Assembly (NCBI GenBank): GCA_963995525.1 | Contig: OZ023205.1 | Span: forward strand, 49,312,188-49,376,187 | Source of the DNA: Escarpia spicata | Taxonomy: Eukaryota; Annelida; Polychaeta; Sabellida; Siboglinidae | Length of the DNA stretch: 64,000 nucleotides | Direction of reading: 5' to 3' | Shown: piece by piece, positions 37,321 to 49,410 of the stretch | Layout of the letters: every line of letters starts with the position of its first letter | Numbering within the stretch: the stretch's first letter is position 1 | Position numbers and translations under genes: made by a program | Notes under the pieces: model-generated | What the model was told of the DNA's origin: nothing | What the model saw: only the letters and a program-made list of their open reading frames with translations | Databases searched by the model: none

Positions 37321-37635
37321 ACTCACAACTGATTCAAAAACATAAGTCAAATGGCAGTTTCTTTTCTAAAAGTCTATACAAATATTAGCTATTGACGGTT
37401 GCAAGAAAGCCTAGGATCCTACAATACTTTCCAGACAGGCCTAGGATAGATATATCAAAACAAACTGTGAATTACTCAATCTAATTACGTAGATGTACCA
37501 ACACTATAAATAACCTTGGAATATAATCTGACTTGACATTTAACTGGTTATCCTGCTGTGATTTGACGGAACTATGTTTTGTGGTTGCATATTCCTGAAG
37601 TGGAACAAATAAGAAAATACGTACCTTTTACGTAC

Positions 37636-38484
37636 ATTCTTCCTGACTGCGAAGATTCTCACAAGTGAAATGCCCGGTTTTGTGTCTGCCTTCCCCCACT
37701 TGTGTTGGAAAGCCCATTTCGTTCCCACAGTCTTTAATTCAGATCCCCGGAACCAGAATTCGCTGTTCTCATTGACAGTAACTAACATCGCACTGGGGCG
37801 TGACACCCACCCCCTCGCTTCATCGTTGTTGATTGTAACAGCCCCTCTGATTGGTTCATCTTCTCCTGTTGCTAAGCAACCGTGTTGATCGAAATGCTCA
37901 AGGTCATTGCCATGGAAATTCGACACAAAAGCGACACGACATGGTCCGTCTGGTCCACAAATCCTGAGTGTTTGAGACCTAATTCCCGGATTCTCGACCA
38001 AATTATCGCGGTTGTGATACACGGCGTATCGACTGCGCCCGACCCCACAAGTATCCCATCATCACCTGCAACAAACGTCCACTTATCGTCTCCTTTCATC
38101 AGCAAACTGTGCAGGTTATTTCCTTTCGATCCCGATCGAATAACATAGATCGCAAAGACAAACTGTGCCCCGTCTACTCCGGATTCCCACCCACTACACA
38201 GAATCAAGGTGCTTCCCGCACCGTGCTTCCCAGTGTGAGTCCCGTTCACATTCACAGGAAGCACAATGGCGCTCTCTTCCAACGAACCCTCCGCTATTAC
38301 AACGCGGCTGAGGTTTCCGTAGCGGGCATCATTTGACAGTACGGCGACGTGGTTAGAACCAAATAGACAGTCGGGAACAAGGTTGCCGTGCTCGTCGGTA
38401 ACAAAAGAGTTTACTGGACCGAAATGTCTCGCGTGACTGCGTCTCAAGTTCACCTGGGACATATGGTTGCCGTCATAACCACAT
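37636..38484 (-). CDS. Large exon of the MGCSSS gene, domain not recognised
   Basis: The acceptor is tttgcag before 38484, entry phase 2. It reads CGYDGNHMSQVNLRRSHARH, GNLSRVVIAEGSLEESAIVL and GDDKWTFVAGDDGILV. Near 38036-38045 the protein-like frame changes; one more G would carry GSG into RYAVYHNRDNLVENPGIRS and on to NENSEFWFRGSELKTVGTKW. With that base the 283 codons end at AAT|GTACGT (37636) in phase 0. A second GTACGT donor lies 13 bp downstream, at 37619-37624. The alternating hydrophobic pattern with many Gly and Asn suggests a beta-rich globular domain. No catalytic motif is evident. The indel may be an assembly error or a real mutation. Confidence 0.65.
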
Positions 38485-38671
38485 CTGCAAATAAACATAA
38501 CCACAATTGTAAATAAACATAACCACATCTGTAAATAAACATAACCACAACTGTAAATAAACATAACCACATCTGTAAATAAACATAACCACAATTGTAA
38601 ATAAACATAACCACATATGTAAATAAACATAACCACATATGTAAATAAACATAACCACAATTGTTAACATT
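38474..38671. repeat. 22-bp array, nine units, made from a splice acceptor and exon start
   Basis: On the minus strand each unit is TTTATTTrCAg/ATGTGGTTATG-like, the same text as the acceptor and first codons of the exon starting at 38484. Four of nine units, numbered from the exon outwards (1, 3, 4 and 5), keep the AG. Unit 1 is the acceptor used in the model. The other units lie in the intron. Confidence 0.9.
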
Positions 38672-38736
38672 GCTCATTGATATACTTATCTGCATATAAC
38701 TGGTTTTGATACAATATAGATTTTGTGTGCAGCTCA

Positions 38737-39200
38737 TCCTCGCAAGCCAGGACTGTTTGCCATGCAAAACTAACCCTGGCTAATCACCTACTCGAAGTGT
38801 GGAAGTTAGTTGAGTCAAACTAGTAATTGATTTCGTCAGTCGCGACTGCATCACCCGAGAGAACAGCGCAAATACCCTCCCCAATTTGAAGACGGATATA
38901 CGACTTCTGGGAATCCCAATATATAATGATCTGTTCGCCCATTAGCACGAGCAGCTGAGCGATATTATGTATTCTAATACTTGCTTCTACTTCCTAAATA
39001 TTGCATGTAATACGAACCACGGTTGGTTGAAATCAGTTTTATTATTGACCACCTGATCTGCCAACATCCACTGATCTAGTGAGCGATTTCATAGGCTGAG
39101 CTTAAATTCAGAGTTTCGCAAAGAGATCAGCCAAGGGGTACTGCTGGCAGGCACTGACGTAATCAGCAGCAGCGACACCTGGCGCGCGAGGATGCCTGAA
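38737..39200. repeat. Dispersed repeat, longest copy
   Basis: Shares cgcaagccaggactgtttgc and ttctgggaatcccaatata with 55912-56125, and gagaacagcgcaaatacc plus ggcgcgcgaggatgc with 51766-52015. The other copies lack different internal parts. It has no ORF; the family is unknown and may be a small non-autonomous element. Confidence 0.75.
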
Positions 39201-39640
39201 CGTAGCTTTCACATAAGTTTTTTTGTATACTAAAAGGTTTGTTTTAGGCTTAGCAGAGAATAATTTGTCTAATGTAATCACAGATTAATAATTAATGCAT
39301 CACGGCCAAGTAATACATGACAGACTAATAACTAAGACATCATTCATGGTATAGTAATATGTCACCGCCAAATAATACAAAATAAGAACACTTCAGTTAA
39401 TCTGGTACAAAACAAGTTTATATTCCTTTTCTTTATCTTAAAGAGAGTTCTTGCCGTACTATCCTGTAAGTTACAAACAATTAACATGTTATGTATTACA
39501 ACAAAGAATTATAATATTTCACATTTATATTTTATGTTTAACTATAATTTTGGATTAACACTGTAAATCTTATGTGTAATAATTCTGTAAAAATTATTAA
39601 TATATTTTGACATTCTCTGTGTAATACCATTAATCTACTT

Positions 39641-39762
<122 letters not shown>

Positions 39763-39774
39763 TACATTACTAAC

Positions 39775-39955
39775 CTAAGAAGGAAAACTTCTGAAGTTGT
39801 GTCACCGCCGTCACTGCCGTAGCTATTTGAAATCTGAACCAATGAAGCGGCCCCACCAGGTCCTGCATTCACATTGAGCAGACTCGGTTGAAGGCGTACG
39901 TAACACCTGATTGGCCACTTGGAATTATTAGTACCACTGGTGTATGGAAAATCAA
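39775..39955 (-). CDS. Exon of the MGCSSS gene (third coding exon)
   Basis: The acceptor ttttcag precedes 39955 and the donor AG|GTTAGT follows 39775. Entry is phase 1 and exit phase 2, both matching neighbours. It encodes DFPYTSGTNNSKWPIRCYVR, SLLNVNAGPGGAASLVQI and GGDTTSEVFLL. Exit joins the next exon as LLR/CGYDGN. The domain is not recognised. Confidence 0.72.
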
Positions 39956-40420
39956 CTGAAAAATAAAATACAAATTCGTGCATTGTAGTCCTAAGGAGAA
40001 GTAGATTCATTGTCCTGGGTGGTGCAAAGCTTCTAAATACACGCATGAATAACAAATGTGGACATATCACACACACCTACCGGTAGTCAGTTGTTGCTTA
40101 GCCTTATATACACTGTAATTGTATGTTATTGCCAAACTGCATAATAAGTTATTTCGTGTAATAAGGCATTACACGAAATGACTGTTTCCCTCAGCCATTT
40201 CGCAAAATAACCGAAAATATCAGTCTCACATGAAATTGGTGGATTCCAGACAACCAATACACAAACAGAACAATCACACAAGAGGACACCAACATGAAAA
40301 CCACAAGAAAACAATCGCACAAAGAATATGCAAATAAGAAAGCCCCAACAATAACAAAACCAGCGACAACAAAACACAATCATAAGATCAATAACAAAAC
40401 AACCAAAAATAGCTACCAAC

Positions 40421-40610
40421 CTGGTCCAATAGGTCTAGTCAACTCAGGCAGTGACTGGTCCGCTGTGAATGTGTTTGTCGTGACCTTGACATCATCTATG
40501 ATAGCACCACTGTTTTCATCCTCCACAACTGAAGACGTCTTGTTATGGGTGCTATATTTTTCTGTCTCCATGTCTGCAGAATGCTCTTCACGAACCAGTG
40601 TGGATTTAGC
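40421..40610 (-). CDS. Exon of the MGCSSS gene (second coding exon)
   Basis: The acceptor ttctgctgtag precedes 40610 and the donor G|GTTGGT follows 40421. Entry is phase 0 and exit phase 1. It encodes an acidic, Ser/Thr-rich, probably disordered linker (KSTLVREEHSADMETEKYST, VVEDENSGAIIDDVKVTT). It links the N-terminal helix to the folded part. Confidence 0.7.
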
Positions 40611-41126
40611 CTACAGCAGAAAACTTACATTTTAATGCAGCAAATAACTTACAATTTATTAACTGGAACAGCTGTGGGTTAAAAATCACATCTGAACATT
40701 AACAAAAATTACAATTGGTTGACATCAAAAGAATACAGATTCTAATCTGCTTGTTGCTGTGTCAAAACCTGGGCCTTTTTGTTCATTTTATATTGCCACA
40801 GATTAGTCTGTAGCTGTACTGATTAGCCAGGTATGAAGTATCCAAACTTTTGTGCAGTAAATATAATATGACTGAATCTTCTCTAAAAACTTAACTAGAT
40901 TGTTGGCATAAACAATAGGATTAGCTACACACCCATGTGCCTTTTACATGTGTTATTAGCTATAGGAACTGCATGCATCAAAATATTAATTAATGCAAAA
41001 CCAAATGCCCCAATTTAGCCTCCCAATAACACCTCACAGCTAACAGTCCAACATCAAACAAATTTGTTAGCCGTCCAACAGATTTCATTTGGAAAATCAT
41101 ATTTTTACAACAACTTATGCAATTAC

Positions 41127-41333
41127 CTCTCTGTGCGATTTAAGCTTTGCAACTTCATTGGTTACTTGTTCTGATTTATTAGCTGCCTCCACTTTGCGAG
41201 CATTGAGAGCCTCGACTCTTGCTTCTTTCTCTGCTACTGCTGCTGCCACCTGTTGTTCAAACTGTTCCTTCGTTAAAGGTGGACTGTGTTTGAAGGCGGC
41301 GTATTGCTCTTGTTGTGAGGATGAGCATCCCAT
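41127..41333 (-). CDS. First coding exon: MGCSSS N-terminus and charged helix
   Basis: ATG at 41333 has a good context (agcATGG). An acceptor (atttcag) lies about 20 bp upstream, so a non-coding first exon is likely. The donor GAG|GTAATT follows 41127 in phase 0. The protein starts MGCSSSQQEQYAAF, with Gly2 and Cys3 in place for myristoylation and palmitoylation, as in many membrane-tethered proteins. Residues 22-69 (KEQFEQQVAAAVAEKEARVE, ALNARKVEAANKSEQVTNEV) form a long charged helix, likely a coiled coil. The gene would then be a cytoplasmic, membrane-anchored protein; that is inference. Confidence 0.72.
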
Positions 41334-42029
41334 GCTGTTAAACGCTTCCACCCCACCTGAAATTACACAGAATCTAAAATTGAATAGTGATTCCAGCACA
41401 GTGAATGAGTCTACTGTATTCATTCAACAGTACACGCTTAACAAATGGTTGAGACTCAGAATTATTTGAAATTTTGAGTTCCAAATAAGCATACATTTTC
41501 TGGGCTTCCTGTGTATCTCAGTAGACATGACTGACAAGTAGTGTATGCATCTCACATAGCATAACACTGTAAAGTCTGATAATTTAGGTAGACATTTCAA
41601 TATTTTCCCATCACTGAGCTTTGAATCTAGTGTGACATTGGTAGAAATTAAATTACAACGATGGATTCAACAGTCAAGGTTGGCCTTGGCGATCACTGTC
41701 ACAGTGTCAGATGCTGCTAAAAAGCGGGGTTGTACACTAATTAGGGCATGCATGTTTAATAGAACGAACACGGTACACGCATGTCTGCATGTTTTACACG
41801 TTCACGTCTGTCAATTAAAAAAGGCTGCATATCAAAATTATGCATGAGTATGTAACTACATAATTTGGTTATATTAATCAAATTGTTGTAATTTTCTGCA
41901 CATGTTGTTATGTTATATTTACACATTTAGTTTTTATATTCATACATAACTTTCCATAGGTGTCAGAAATTGGTGAACATTTTGGGGGGGGGGGTCTGAC
42001 GCTCATCTAGTGTTATTACAAATTTTTCT

Positions 42030-42200
42030 TTTTCACATTCAAGGGGGTAGATTTGAAGTTTTATTATGGTCGAGGGGGTAATGTTGGAGATTTTGTGGTC
42101 AGGGAGTAGTATTGTTGGACATTATATGCGTTCAGGGGGAGTAATGTTGGAGATTGTTCACGGTCGAATGGGGAAGTGTTGGAGATTTTTTGCGGTCTAG
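42030..42200. repeat. Decayed relatives of the 30-bp minisatellite
   Basis: Four or five diverged units (ggtcgagggggtaatgttgg-agatttt) lie about 800 bp before the regular array at 42960 and resemble the degenerate units just after it. Confidence 0.7.
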
Positions 42201-42862
42201 GGGGATAGCAGGGCTTGACATTAACTCCCATAAAGCACTTGTCTGGTAGGACAAGTACTAATTCATGTTTACTTTTCCCAATAGAAATTTACTTGTCCCA
42301 CCAAAAAATTGCTTTAAACATAAAATGCCAGTGTTACTGTCATAACTGATTCTGGGGTTGTACCTTCCAAATTACGAAAGTTGTTACAAGCTTACTAAAC
42401 ACAACTTGGCAGGCAGTACACCTTCAACATGGTTAGTATAGTCTTAAGAACATTATATTAATTAATTAATTAAAAAACTAGGAACAGACTGCCCCCTTAT
42501 AACTAATTAAAATTTATTTTGAATGTATGTATGTCCATACAGTATTCACATAGGGAACATTCTCCTCTTTATATATTCTGACAGGCTTTATGTTGAATTT
42601 TGTATAGGTACACATTATTTCACAGATTAAACTTTAAACAAATAAAAAAACGGTTAGCTAGTTAGTTTAGAGTTGCCCCTTTCTGCTGGTTGCCCAAGTC
42701 ACTAAGTGATATAAGGGTGGACAGTACAGGGGTGCCGGCATAGGACTCTGTACCTATAGCTTTAGGCAAAGTCATCATTCACTTGCTACAATTATCAAAA
42801 TTTGGCTGCAGTAAACTTTAAGGAGGGGCAAAGCAATTAAAGTAGCATCATGCACAATTTAT

Positions 42863-42961
42863 TTGATGGCTAATGCCCATTAATATAATATATTAATGGG
42901 CATTAGCCATCAACTAAATTTTCGTCCTTGTGTTGATATTATCAACACAAGGACGAAAATT
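42863..42961. repeat. Two adjacent perfect palindromes
   Basis: The first has 23-bp arms (42863-42885 and 42891-42913) with a 5-nt spacer. The second has 21-bp arms (42917-42937 and 42941-42961) with spacer ATT. No mismatches are present in either. They abut the 30-bp minisatellite. Confidence 0.95.
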
Positions 42962-43450
42962 GTATTGTAGTGAAGGAGGTAGTGTTGGAGATCATTGTAG
43001 TGAAGGAAGTAATGTTGGAGATCATTGTAGTGAAGGGGGAAGTGTTGGAGATCATTGTCGTGAAGGAGATAGTGTTGGAGATCATTGTCGTGAAGGAGGT
43101 AGTGTTGGAGATCATTGTCGTGAAGGAGATAGTGTTGGAGATCATTGTCGTGAAGGAGATAGTGTTGGAGATCATTGTAGTGAAGGAGGTAGTGTTGGAG
43201 ATCATTGTAGTGAAGGAGGTAATGTTGGAGATCATTGTAGTGAAGGAGGTAGTGTTGGAGATCATTGTAGTGAAGGAAGTAATGTTGGAGATCATTGTAT
43301 TGAAGGGGGGAGTGTTGGAGATTATTATAGTGAAGGTGGTAGTGTTGGAGATTATTGTAGTGAAGGGGGAAGTGTTGGAGATTAATGTAGTGAAGGTGGT
43401 AGTGTTGGAGATTATTGTAGTGGAGGAGGTAGTGTTGGAGATTTTCCGTA
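42960..43450. repeat. 30-bp minisatellite, about 16 copies
   Basis: Units carry agatcattgtagtgaaggag followed by gtagtgttgg. The period is a multiple of three, so several frames stay open on both strands (GDHCSEGGSV or TSFTTMISNT repeats). No start context, flanking exon or domain supports coding. Confidence 0.95.
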
Positions 43451-43459
43451 GTCTAGAGG

Positions 43460-44980
43460 GTAAACTTCGGCATTTTTCATGGTCGAGTGGGAATGGGATA
43501 GTTTGGAGATTTTTAGTTATCAACCCTTCAGATTCACCAAAAACCTCAAACTGCAACGCGTTTTCCCAAAATATATTGTGAATCTGCAGCTCTAAATAAA
43601 AGCTAAATATTGGGTGGCTCAGCTCCCCAAGCCCCCCCCCCCCCCAGTTCTGACGCTTGTGCCTTGAAGCTTGACACTGTTAGAATGTTAATGCTAGCAT
43701 AAATCGTACGTGATTGTTGCAAAGCACTCAAAGCCACTCCCCATCCACCTGTCCAGCAAATAGTGGCCTACGCCCACCAAACACCGCTAGACATTACAGT
43801 GAGTTACAACTTAATGTAAATAACTATGTTTGTCTTGTCTAAATCTTGCTTGAGTACTGGCCTTAGGCTTAGGTGTCATACGGTCAGGGTTGGGTGTGCA
43901 TGATAGGTTATTATTCGTGCATTAAGGCTTGTCTGATTCTATGTGGCTCTGTAATGTTGACTATTACATCTAGTAGGGAATTCCAATATCTTATTGTTCA
44001 GGGGAGTTACCCGAACGATGTTGTCTCAACAAGCATCATGATTGACCAGCGTTGAAATTACAACATCCTTTATTTTAGGTGATATTCGCCGAAAACAGTA
44101 CATACCCAGCACTGGCGAGTGCGTGTTCAGACGACAAACGTATCCAACCGCAGCAACGGGCGTAAACACGTGTAACTGCCGCCGTGGTTCTACAGTGTGA
44201 CTGTACGCGACTGCGCATGCATCGATTGGCCAATGTTGTTCAACCAACACGAGGACCAGTTTTAACAACTACAATCAACGCGCTGGATTTAAGACTACGG
44301 TTGGCCGAATGCGGCCGAATGTATTAAGGGAAATAAAAGGCAATTGGCAATTAATATTGCATGTTTTTATTTACTTGTATTTCATGTACACACATAAAGG
44401 ACTTTTGTCTGAAATAAACGTTATTATATTATTATCATTATCATTATTATTACAAATAATCTGACCATTTGCGACTATAATCAGCAATGTCACGCCAGTG
44501 GTTTACCCTGAAATTATTTTCAAAAGTGGGAGATTATTGTGAAATCTGACCGTTCCCGACGGCTGACTCACTGAGACGTACACGCCCCCCAATGCTTCAG
44601 AAATATAACTTATTGTCATGTTTCTCATTCCATGATATATGAACTATGTTGTATTCACTGACATTGCAGTCCTTGTTATTTTATGTCAGTGGCACATGTC
44701 TCATTGTTATTATTGAACCACCCTCTAGTGACCATTGACCAGACTGACTAATTGCTCTTACAGTGTCTGCCATCTTGTTTGTGGAAGTGACTTGCTTGAT
44801 GCTTGATGTAATAATCCTTTTACAGCTGTTCACAGCTAAACTGGGATTTGTGCGGTGCGTAATGTCAGGGCAGTCGAACAAAAAGGAACAAAATCGTGTA
44901 GAAGGATGTTCAAAATAAAGAAAGAAAAACAACAAAAACCAACGAAAAACAAACAAAAGCGCGGATAAAAACAAGTGGTG
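43460..44980. other. Non-coding stretch
   Basis: Contains a poly-C run near 43632-43645 and ATT-type simple repeats near 44430. No supported gene or recognisable element. Confidence 0.5.
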
Positions 44981-44982
44981 CA

Positions 44983-47250
44983 CTATATACATAAGTTTGT
45001 AGCTTTAGAGGATGTGGACGCCATGCAGTTGTTGGATTGCATTTCCCTGATGGCTGGCATGGCGACACACAGGAAGGCTGGCAATGATGGCGTGATGTGT
45101 AGAACAGCAGATGGAGGTAGTCTGTTCCATATGGCTACTGTTTTGGGGTAGAATGCATATTTATATGCATTGATGGTTGGAATTATTGTGTTGGAATATT
45201 TAAGTGGACGGTGGATTCTGTTAGAGATATGCGTGGCGTGCTGGAAACATGACGGAGGGATGATGTTAACCATGTGGTAGTGGATTTTGTAAAACATTGA
45301 TGCTTGTTGATTGAGGCGACGTGTGTGGAGCGAATCCCAGTTGAGCTTGTTAATGAGTAGTTTAATATGTGTTTCTTTTCGGTAGTCGGAGAAGATGAAT
45401 CTTGCATCATTTCTTTGGATTTGTTCTATGCGGTTAATTTCAGTTGCTGTGTTGGGATTCTAGACTTCACTGGCATATTCGATTTGTGGTCGGACAAGGG
45501 TTTCTTTAACATTTTATGAACAAGGTGACAGTGTTCTTCTTAAGAGTTCAAGTGTGCGGCTGGCTTTGGTGGTTATTTTGGTGCAGTGGTCGTTCCATCT
45601 TAGGTCATGTGATATTGAGACTCCAAGGTAGTCGTGGTTTTGAACGTGGTTTAATGATTTTCCCAGTAATGAATGTTGATATAGTTTGGGGTTTCGTTTG
45701 CGTGTGATGGTGAAGACTGCACATTTCTTAACATTGAAATTCATTGACCACTTCTTAGTCCATGTTGTGAGGGTTTCTAAATCGTTGTGTAATATATGTT
45801 GATCTTTTGTGTTATTTATTTCTCTGTATAGGATGCTGTCGTCTGCAAAGAATTTAATTGTTGAATTTATTTGTTCCTTGATGTCGTTTATGTATAGAAG
45901 GAATAGGACTGGCCCCAGAACATATCCATGAGGGACTCCGGAATTGACATTAGCCCAGGAAGAATGCGTGCCATTGACTAAAATATATTGTTTACGATGG
46001 GATAAGAAGCTATTGATCCAGCCAAGAGTGTTGTTTCGGATGCCGTAGTAGTTTAATTTATCTGAAAGGTGGTGATGAGCAACTTTATCAAACGCTTTAC
46101 TGAAGTATAGTAATATTACATCTGTCTGACCTTTTTGATTTAGTGTTTCTGACCAGTCATTAGTTGAGTTTATGAGTTGTGTTACAGTAAAGAGGCATTT
46201 CCTGAATCCATGTTGTTTATTAATAAGGATGTTATGAGTGTTAAGATGTTTGGCGACATGACTTAGGATTATGTGTTCCATGATTTTACAGCACAATCAG
46301 GTCAAGGATATGGGTCGGTAGATGGAGGCGTCTGATTTTGGACCGCCCTTATGAATTGCTGTAACCAGTGCTTGGCGCCACTGTTTTGGGACTGTTGCTT
46401 GGTTATAAGATTGTTGGAATATACATATAAGTGTTGGAGCTAGCTCATTTGCAACAATCTAAGGAAACGAGGTGACATTTCATCAGTACCGCAGGCTTTT
46501 GATGGGCTTAGGTGAGATAATTGTTTGGCTATGCCGGCAGTTGTGAAATGTAAATGAGGAATGGAGGCATATGGAGATGGACCTTTATTGTCATATTCTT
46601 GCCTATTATGTTGTTAACATAATCATGGTGTGCTGAGCGGATACATTTGGTAACATAGTTGCGATATTCACGATAGGCTTTCCAGTCTGATGGGTTGTTT
46701 GTTTTATGGCCTTTTGAGAACAATTTGTCACGTTGTCTCATCTTATGCTTGATTTCAGATGTTATCCAAGGCAGATTTCGTTTTCCTTTAGTGAGTTTTG
46801 ATGGAATATTGTCATCCATAATTTTGTCAAGTCCATTTCTAATTGTTTCCCAGTTTGTGTCAACTGAATGTTCTTCAGGGTTTGAGGCAAAGAAGTTGTT
46901 GACGAAATCATGCTCTTTGGATTGCAGTGTTTGGGGGTCAATTCTGTCATAGATGTATATCTTTCTTTGTGGTTTATTTTGTAACTTAGGTTTCATGTTG
47001 ATATCAAACAGTACAGTGCAATGGTCAGAAATGCCTGGAAGCACCTGTACGTTGTCTATGAGATTAGGGTTTGGATGTGACCAGAAGGTCAAGGATGCTA
47101 TTTGAGACAGGTTTTGTGGTGCTGATAACTACTTGTGAAAGCGAGTTATCAAGTAAGACGTCAATGTGTTTCTCAGTTGTTATACCAGTATTAAATGTTT
47201 CTCTAATTACACCCAGTGTTTGGTGATATTCACTAGCGTATAAGTACACA
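44983..47250 (-). mobile_element. Jockey/CR1-type non-LTR retrotransposon, 5'-truncated
   Basis: The minus strand starts inside the endonuclease (SNSILDLLVTSKP, then in another frame LPGISDHCTVLFDI). The linker (KRNLPWITSEIKHKMRQRDK) leads to the polymerase: INKQHGFRKCLFTVTQLINS, LLYFSKAFDKVAHHHLSDKL (motif A, with Tyr where the family has Asp), SGVPHGYVLGPVLFLLYIND (motif B) and FFADDSILYREI (motif C, intact). The C-terminal part is SKYLGV-like (DYLGVSISHDLRWNDH) and then RIHRPLKYSNTIIPTINAYK with FYPKTVAIWNRLP. Breaks lie near 47075, 46530-46300 and 45480-45300. The copy cannot be functional. Confidence 0.88.
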
Positions 47251-48051
47251 AAACTTATATTATGCGCTTAGAGCTTCTTTGACCATGACGCTGCGGTGAC
47301 GTGTCGAATATCCCTGTTTCCTTGATATATAGCATGACTATGCCAGCTCATACGTTGGTTTCTCGTGTTCCCTTTGATTCAGAGTCACACCCCGTGTACC
47401 AACTGTCGTACTGCCGCCATATAGTGCACCAAGCGGACGTAACACTGTTAGTAGTTACAGCGCCAAAACAGTTTCGGCGACGCAAACGAGAGTAATGTTC
47501 TTAGTTTGGCGAATAGTATTGGGAAGAATAGGCATTAGTGATGTCCGGCTTTCTATCGCAATGGCGCTGTCTGTGCTATTTAAATGAAAAGATTATTCCA
47601 ATAAACTCCTACCGTTATATTATTGATTGTATATGGTTGTTAATGGTTAGTTTTTATTAACGCTGTTAGATGTATATGCCCAAACGATACCTTTTATTTC
47701 CCTTTTTTAAATGTTGTTTCGCATATGTAGTGTTTTACGTAAACCACTACTCGCATAACGTAGCCGTGGGATTGGAAGACGAAGACAAAGTGCTTTAGTT
47801 AGCTAAACGTTTGATGTCATTAGGCCTAATAATAAAATAGAGAGAGAGAGAGCGGAGAGGCTCACTGTCAGACACGGAGACATCCTCGAGCGTCAGAGGC
47901 GCTGCTGATTACATCGACCAGGCCCTGCTTCAGGCTCAAGCATCATCATCACCATCAGCGGTACCTCGAAACGACGATGACGTGCGCCAGGGGTTGGTCG
48001 TGGGTCCTGAGGTGCACCAGGAGCCCGATTCTCGTTTTGCAAATCTTGTTG

Positions 48052-48269
48052 TATACCTGCCAATTCTCCAGTGAAATCCGGGAGTCTTCCGGATTTTGGG
48101 TGTATCTCGCGGTCTCTCGGAATATAGGCAAATCTCCTGGATTTTCTCTGAAAATCTCCAACATCACCCCGCCGGTCTTTCGATGTAAAGATCCGAGACA
48201 GCGCGACACGAGAAGCGTGCCTAACCTCTGTTGAATATCCCAGATTTCAACAAGAAGTTGGCAGGTATA
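48052..48269. mobile_element. Small TIR element with 6-bp target duplication
   Basis: The left end tatacctgccaattctcc and the inverted right end tatacctgccaacttctt match for about 12 bp exactly and further with mismatches. ttgttg flanks it on both sides (48046-48051 and 48270-48275). No transposase ORF is present. The superfamily is undecided. Confidence 0.7.
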
Positions 48270-48277
48270 TTGTTGCA

Positions 48278-48840
48278 ATGTGGGCAGGAGGTTCCGGGTG
48301 GAATGGAGACGTATATGTGTTGAGACATGTCCTTCTCCTTTCTCTTCTGTCGCTCCTCCACCCCGTGAAGTAGGCGGTCAGTCTCGAATTTGGCCTATGC
48401 CTGGTGGATGCTAAAGCGCCAATGTAGACGGTCCACAGCCATGTCCTCCCAAGTGTTGATGTTGACATGTAGCATTATCGAACCATGCGTCAGTTGTGAG
48501 AACAGTATCTGTCGGGGGAGGCGGGAATCTAGCATTGTGACACAGTGGGCTGTCCAACGGAGCAGATTCTGCACGAGAATTTCCCAATTGCTAGATGTCT
48601 TCGGCGCTGAAGAGGCTATTGCGTTGGTGCGGCGGTCATCCCATTGAATGCAAATAATCTTCTGAGGCATCGTTTATGGAATTCCTCCATGGTCTTCGGG
48701 TGGCAACGATACGTGTCCCAAGTGTCGCTCTGGTCGAATAGAGTGGTAACACAAACGGCTATGTAGACCACCACCTTAGTCTTTTTCCCGAGGTTGTAAT
48801 AATCGAAGACTCGGTTGCGCCATTTCCTGACTCAGCACGT
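48278..48840 (-). pseudogene. Non-LTR retrotransposon C-terminal fragment
   Basis: Frames on the minus strand give EEFHKRCLRRL, IQWDDRRTNAIASSAP, LLRWTAHCVTMLDSRLPRQI and INTWEDMAVDRLHWRFSIHQ. This is the post-polymerase region seen in many invertebrate non-LTR ORFs (rhw-DRRTN-ILVQ..LRW.GHV..M.DSRLP-Q). At least one frameshift is present. The TIR element at 48052 sits next to its 3' side. Confidence 0.65.
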
Positions 48841-49146
48841 ATGATGCTGACTTTGTCGTTTATGTCTTGCTATTGAATATTTTTTTCGCGGCGACCTTCA
48901 GCTTTTGTTAAGCTCACCAAAAACCATCAATTGCACCCACCGCTCGCCAAAAAACCATCTTGTCGCTCTCAGAAAACCGAGATGTGTAGAGTTACTGGGG
49001 GCAGAACCAAATGACTGTCCCCAGTAAAATTCCGGCGCCTATGCAATTGTAGTTAATGATCCTTCAAAATTAAATCTTCAATATCATATAATGCCCATGC
49101 ATCTTTAAACTTAATGTCACCAATGACTGAATATTTAGCGTAAAAG

Positions 49147-49149
<3 letters not shown>

Positions 49150-49228
<79 letters not shown>

Positions 49229-49338
49229 ACACAATCACACAATCACACAATCACACAATCACACAATCACACAATCACACAATCACACACACACGCACAC
49301 ACATAAACACACACACACACAGACAAACACACATATAC

Positions 49339-49402
<64 letters not shown>

Positions 49403-49410
49403 TCACGCGC
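49150..49410. repeat. CA microsatellite with an (ACACAATC)n block
   Basis: (CA)n is interrupted by eight or so 8-bp ACACAATC units at about 49220-49288, then more CA text. 49410-50090 holds nothing further. Confidence 0.97.

Noticed and set aside
37872..38160. Alternative reading of the large exon in its original frame past 38036
   Set aside because: After the break this frame loses protein-like composition and ends without a matching splice border, while the other frame fits the downstream donor in phase.
42230..42310. Text resembling ends of common DNA transposons (agggcttgacattaact)
   Set aside because: No matching inverted end or target duplication found, so no element is called.
42930..43581. 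Long plus and minus open frames of 150-204 residues over the 30-bp repeat
   Set aside because: The period is a multiple of three, so frames stay open by construction; no exon borders or domain.
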